In this document: positions 60,734 to 64,000 of the stretch, in pieces | How the letters are laid out: each line of letters begins with the position of its first letter | How positions within the stretch are numbered: position 1 is the stretch's first letter | Assembly (NCBI GenBank): GCA_963837445.1 | Contig: CAWINK010000022.1 | Span: 124,001-188,000 of the forward strand | Reading direction: 5' to 3' | Source of the DNA: JACVRW01 sp963837445 | GTDB taxonomy: Bacteria; Actinomycetota; Thermoleophilia; Solirubrobacterales; Thermoleophilaceae | Length of the DNA: 64,000 nucleotides | The notes under the pieces: model-generated | Databases searched by the model: none | The model's input: only the letters and a program-made list of their open reading frames with translations | Told to the model about the DNA's origin: nothing | Program-made: the position numbers and the translations under genes

Positions 60734-62650
60734 ATGGGGAACATGGCGAACATGGGCAACGCACGACTCGGAGGCTGCGCGGCGGCACTGATGGTGTCGG
60801 TCGGGCTCGGAGTGGCGACCGGCGTCTCATATGCCGAGCCGCTCGGGCACACGACGGAGGAACAGACGATCGTGCCGGGACCTCCGATCTTCCCCGGCTC
60901 GAGCTTCGAGACGGCCGTCGAGGGCCCGGGAGCCCCGCGCGTCGTGCGGACGCTCCCGACGGCGCCGGCCCAGGCGGGCCGCGAGGACCGGCGGCAGTCG
61001 ATCTCCTACTTCGCCCAGCTGACCGACTTCCAGCTCGCCGACGAGGAGTCCCCCGTGCGCGTGGAGTTCGTGGACAAGGGCCCGAGCAGCGCATTTCGCC
61101 CCCAGGAGGCATTCCACCCGTGGGCGATCGACTACAGCTTCCGCCAGCTGAACGAGTTCACCACCGCGAGCCCACACCCTCAGGCCGGCGGCGCGCGCGC
61201 ACCGATGGACCACGCCGTTCTGACCGGGGATCACGCCGACAACCAGCAGCACAACGAGGCCGTTTGGGTCCGGCAGCTGCTGGAGGGCGGGACCCCGCTC
61301 ACGCCGAACAGCGGGATCAAGAGCAACTACTCGCAGTGCCGGCCTGAGAACCGCGCGGAGCTGCTCGCCCGCGAGCTCGCCGGCGAGATCCCCGACGAGC
61401 CGACTTACATGGGGGTCCAGGACTACGACGACCTCGGCTTCAACGCGCCCGATTACTACGACCCCGACGAGCCCTTCGGCGACCAGTACGGCACCTTCCC
61501 GACCTGGACCGGGCTGATGGACCGCGCCCAGTCGCACACGTTCACGCCCGTCGGTCTGCGCCGGGGCGGCACGCCGGTCCCGACCTACATTGCCAACGGC
61601 AACCACGACAGCCTCGTGCAGGGCAACGAGGATGCCGTGGCCGCCTTCGAGGACATCGCGACCGGCTGCTTCAAGGTCGCGCAGAGCACGTCCGCACTGC
61701 CGGTCGGCCCGAGTCCTGACCCGAACCAGCTCTTCTCGCCGGGGATCGGCTTCGCGATTCGCCCGGACGCGCCGGGGCGACATTTCCTGGACCGGGTGCA
61801 GCTCAAGCGCGTCTATTCCGAAGGTGTCCAGGCGGATGGGCACGGCTTCGGCTACGTCGACCCCGCCGAGCTGGTGGCCTCCGGATTCTCTGCCACCTAC
61901 TGGGCTCGTGACCTGAAGCCCGGCGTACGCTTCATCTCCATCGACACGGTCTCTGAGGGCGGCGTTGTCCAGGAGTCGTCCGAGGGCAATATCGACGACC
62001 CGCAGTTCCGCTGGCTGGAGGACGAGCTCGAGCAGGCCGAGGCCAGCGGGAAGCTCGTCATCGCATTCGCCCACCATCCCATTCGCAGCCTGGCTGCCGA
62101 TCCTCCCGACGAGTCCGCCCAACACTGCATGGGCGAGTACAACTCGAGCGGCGAGTACAGCCACCCGAACGAGTACGGGCACGACGAGAATCCCGGCTGC
62201 GACCTCGACCCGCGCGCTTCAACGCCGATCCACCAGGGCGACGACCTGCGCGAGCTCTTCGACAGCCACCCGAACGTCATCGCCTACATCTCCGGTCACA
62301 CCCACGAGAACATGGTTCTCGCGTGTGGCAGCGAGGACGGGTGCCCGGCGGGCGGGAACTGGTGGGAGATCAACACGTCCGCTGTCGCAGACTGGCCAGA
62401 GCAGAGCCGCCTGCTCGAGCTGATGGACAACGAGGACGGCACGCTCTCGATCTTCGGCACGCTCACGAACACAGCCGCCCCGCTGGCGGTGCCGGCGCCT
62501 GGAGCGCTCGCCTCGACCTTCGGGAACGACGAGCTCGCCGCGATCAGCCGCGCGGTCACGATGAACGACCCACAGCTCGGCGCCGGGACCGCGGAGGGCG
62601 CGGCGGAGGATCAGAACGTCGAACTGCTCGTCGACGATCCGCGCGACTAG
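60734..62650 (+). CDS. Secreted metallophosphoesterase (TIGR03767-like) without RTX tail
   Basis: A 638-residue paralog of the previous gene with the same signal and motifs: FAQLTDFQLADEE, LTGDHADNQQHN, NGNHDS, AFAHHPIRS and SGHTHENM. The two proteins align almost gap-free up to ELLVDDPR, where this one ends with Asp and the other goes on into the RTX repeats. Three Met codons (60734, 60743, 60752) are possible starts; the third matches the paralog N-terminus, the first the TACCCT position. Products of a tandem duplication. Confidence 0.85.
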   Translation: MGNMANMGNARLGGCAAALMVSVGLGVATGVSYAEPLGHTTEEQTIVPGPPIFPGSSFETAVEGPGAPRVVRTLPTAPAQAGREDRRQSISYFAQLTDFQLADEESPVRVEFVDKGPSSAFRPQEAFHPWAIDYSFRQLNEFTTASPHPQAGGARAPMDHAVLTGDHADNQQHNEAVWVRQLLEGGTPLTPNSGIKSNYSQCRPENRAELLARELAGEIPDEPTYMGVQDYDDLGFNAPDYYDPDEPFGDQYGTFPTWTGLMDRAQSHTFTPVGLRRGGTPVPTYIANGNHDSLVQGNEDAVAAFEDIATGCFKVAQSTSALPVGPSPDPNQLFSPGIGFAIRPDAPGRHFLDRVQLKRVYSEGVQADGHGFGYVDPAELVASGFSATYWARDLKPGVRFISIDTVSEGGVVQESSEGNIDDPQFRWLEDELEQAEASGKLVIAFAHHPIRSLAADPPDESAQHCMGEYNSSGEYSHPNEYGHDENPGCDLDPRASTPIHQGDDLRELFDSHPNVIAYISGHTHENMVLACGSEDGCPAGGNWWEINTSAVADWPEQSRLLELMDNEDGTLSIFGTLTNTAAPLAVPAPGALASTFGNDELAAISRAVTMNDPQLGAGTAEGAAEDQNVELLVDDPRD

Positions 62651-62655
62651 CCGGG

Positions 62656-63036
62656 TCAGAGCCCCGCGGCCCTGAGCACGTCCAGGTCGCGGTCGTAGGT
62701 CAGTAGCCGCAGCGCCTCGTCGGGTGGGAGCCAGCGCAGCTGGTCGGTCTCGTCGTTCGGCACGAACGGACCCTCGTGCTCGACGTCCATGAGCCAGTAG
62801 CGCACCAGCTTCAACCGGCCGTTCGCCTCGTATTCGGCGGCGGGTAGCTCGCGGACCAGCCGGCCGCGCAGCCCGGTCTCCTCCTCGACCTCGCGCACGG
62901 CCGCCTCCTCGAACGACTCGCCGGGGTCGAGCTTGCCCTTGGGGAGAGTCCAGTCGTCGTAGCGCGGTCGGTGGACGAGCGCGACCTGCCCGTCGCGGGC
63001 CACCACTCCGCCCGCTGCCTCCACGCGGTCGCTCAC
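62656..63036 (-). CDS. NUDIX hydrolase
   Basis: A 126-residue NUDIX protein. The Nudix box reads GKLDPGESFEEAAVREVEEE followed by TGL, with every consensus residue. N-terminal EAAGGVVARDGQVALVHRPRYDDW is typical of MutT/diadenosine polyphosphate hydrolases; no fusion to a histidine phosphatase. GTG start. It lies five bases downstream of the thrB stop on the same strand, so co-transcription is likely, and is convergent with the metallophosphoesterase. Confidence 0.88.
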   Translation of the reverse strand: MSDRVEAAGGVVARDGQVALVHRPRYDDWTLPKGKLDPGESFEEAAVREVEEETGLRGRLVRELPAAEYEANGRLKLVRYWLMDVEHEGPFVPNDETDQLRWLPPDEALRLLTYDRDLDVLRAAGL

Positions 63037-63041
63037 TCAGA

Positions 63042-63900
63042 TCAGAGCTCGCGCACGTCCGCGCCGCCGGGCGCGAAGGTCACGCGGCGGACCTCGCAGT
63101 CGGGCGCCTCCGCCCTCAGGCGCTCGACGAGGCCGCCGGTCTGCTGCCAGTGGCACCAGAACAGGACGGTGGGCCCCGCGCCCGAGATCGTCGCGCCCAC
63201 CGCGCCCAGCTCCTCGGCCCGGTCCACGAACTCCATCGAGCGTGGGTAGAGCGAGCGCCGGCGCGGCTGGTGCACGAGGTCGTGAAGCCCGCGCCCGATC
63301 AGGCTGAAGTCGTCCTTCGCGAGGCCGAGCACGAGGAGTGCCGCGTGGCCCACGTTGTGCATCGCGTCCGCCACCGGCACCTCCGCCGGCATCGCGGCAC
63401 GCGCCTCCGCGGTCGGCACCTCGTGGCCCGGGATCGCCAGCACGCCCTCGAGCCCCGGCGGCGGGTCGAAGCGCACCGGCTCCTCGCCCGGCGCGGCGCA
63501 GATCACAAAACCACCGTGGAGCGCCGCTGCCACGTTGTCCGGGTGCCCCTCGAGCTCCACGGCCAGCTCGAAGAGCGGCGCGTCCAGCTCGAACATGTGG
63601 TCCGCTGCCGCCAGGCCGGCCACGATCGCCGCCGCGCTGGATCCCAGGCCGGCGGAGGCTCGGGATCTCCGAGCGGATCTGGAAGGTCACGCCGTCGGCG
63701 GAGTGCAGGCGCTCGAATGCCCGCACGCAGAGGTTGCTGCGATCGGTCGGGAGGCTCGGATTGTCGGAGTGCACGAAGAACTCGCCCGTCTCCTCGACCT
63801 CGAGCTCGAGCTCGAGCGAGAGCGCCGCGGCCAGCACGTCGTAGCCGGGGCCGAGGTTGGCCGACGAGGAGGGAACCCGAACGAGCCGCCGCCGCTTCAT
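63042..63900 (-). CDS. thrB: Homoserine kinase (ThrB), frameshifted
   Basis: A GHMP kinase making O-phosphohomoserine for threonine synthesis. It starts MKRRRLVRVPSSSANLGPGYD; the ATP loop follows the frame change as SAGLGSSAAAIVAGLA, and then EGHPDNVAAALHGG and ISGAGPTVLF are intact. At about 63,657 two bases (GC) seem lost between IP and SASAGLG, splitting the gene; restored length is about 286 residues. The ATG overlaps the thrC stop (ATGA). An essential biosynthetic role makes a base-calling error more likely than loss. Confidence 0.88.
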
Positions 63901-64000
63901 CCCAGTACCGCGCGCTCGACGCTCTCGATGTCCGGCTCGCACGGGACCACGCTGGAGGCGCGGTTCATCGCGGTCTGGGGGTCCTTGAGGCCGTGGCCGG
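63897..64000 (-). CDS. thrC: Threonine synthase, C-terminal fragment (ThrC)
   Basis: Only the last 34 codons are in the window. They read GHGLKDPQTAMNRAS and end VERAVLG; GHGLKD near the end is characteristic of threonine synthase. It overlaps thrB by four bases, giving the usual thrC-thrB order of actinobacteria, and continues past the right edge. Confidence 0.8.
   Translation of the reverse strand, partial: GHGLKDPQTAMNRASSVVPCEPDIESVERAVLG

Overview
The window is about 70% GC and almost fully coding, with both strands used in short operons. Gene content suggests an actinobacterium, probably a deep-branching one of the Thermoleophilia/Solirubrobacterales kind. The pointers are an ECF sigma factor carrying its own membrane anchor, secreted metallophosphoesterases with RTX tails, a MarP-type protease, WS/DGAT, SUF and AddAB/AdnAB-like genes, and many start codons preceded by TANNNT with no Shine-Dalgarno sequence. 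This placement is an inference. I saw no rRNA, tRNA, prophage, insertion sequence or CRISPR array, and no gene-free stretch longer than 300 bases.

Layout. 1-4 kb: a partial thiol/GST-like gene, then an iron(III) ABC importer (fbpABC) led by a small lipoprotein gene. It diverges from sufB across a 70-bp region holding an IdeR/DtxR-like box. 5-10 kb: a secreted lipase, a SpoIIM-like membrane protein, a secreted protein of unknown function, a thioredoxin-fold protein without cysteines, ispH, and two copies of a 133-bp hairpin-rich repeat. 10-22 kb: M28 peptidase, WS/DGAT, S15-type hydrolase, alpha/beta hydrolase, lipoate ligase-like protein, diguanylate cyclase, SufT-like factor, fxsA, HAD hydrolase, TetR, a large secreted copper protein and a PNPOx-like protein. 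22-26 kb: three overlapping pilin-like genes. 26-34 kb: hydrolase, nuclease lipoprotein and a two-gene AddAB/AdnAB-like helicase-nuclease. 35-38 kb: metallophosphoesterase and a Baeyer-Villiger-type monooxygenase with its TetR.

38-48 kb: topoisomerase III, sigma/anti-sigma fusion, a lysyl-oxidase-like protein, marP, a penicillin-binding protein, a lipoprotein and an FHA protein. 48-57 kb: epimerase, gltD-gltB (glutamate synthase), a ParA ATPase and an AbiEi/DUF559 protein that overlaps parA antisense. A 48-bp palindrome present in two identical, inverted copies (38.05 and 56.63 kb) brackets this stretch; the second copy supplies the start codon of the AbiEi/DUF559 gene. 57-64 kb: amidase, two tandem secreted metallophosphoesterases (only the first with an RTX tail), NUDIX hydrolase, and thrB-thrC entering from the right edge.

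Seven genes carry one or more one- or two-base frameshifts, mostly in short homopolymers and including thrB and both addAB-like genes. This looks more like residual sequencing error than gene decay, and those proteins are described as if the frame were restored. The signals most worth following are the iron box between the iron importer and sufB, the two repeat families, the copper monooxygenase-like/cupredoxin fusion, the likely dead lysyl-oxidase and thioredoxin relatives, and the widespread leaderless-start pattern.
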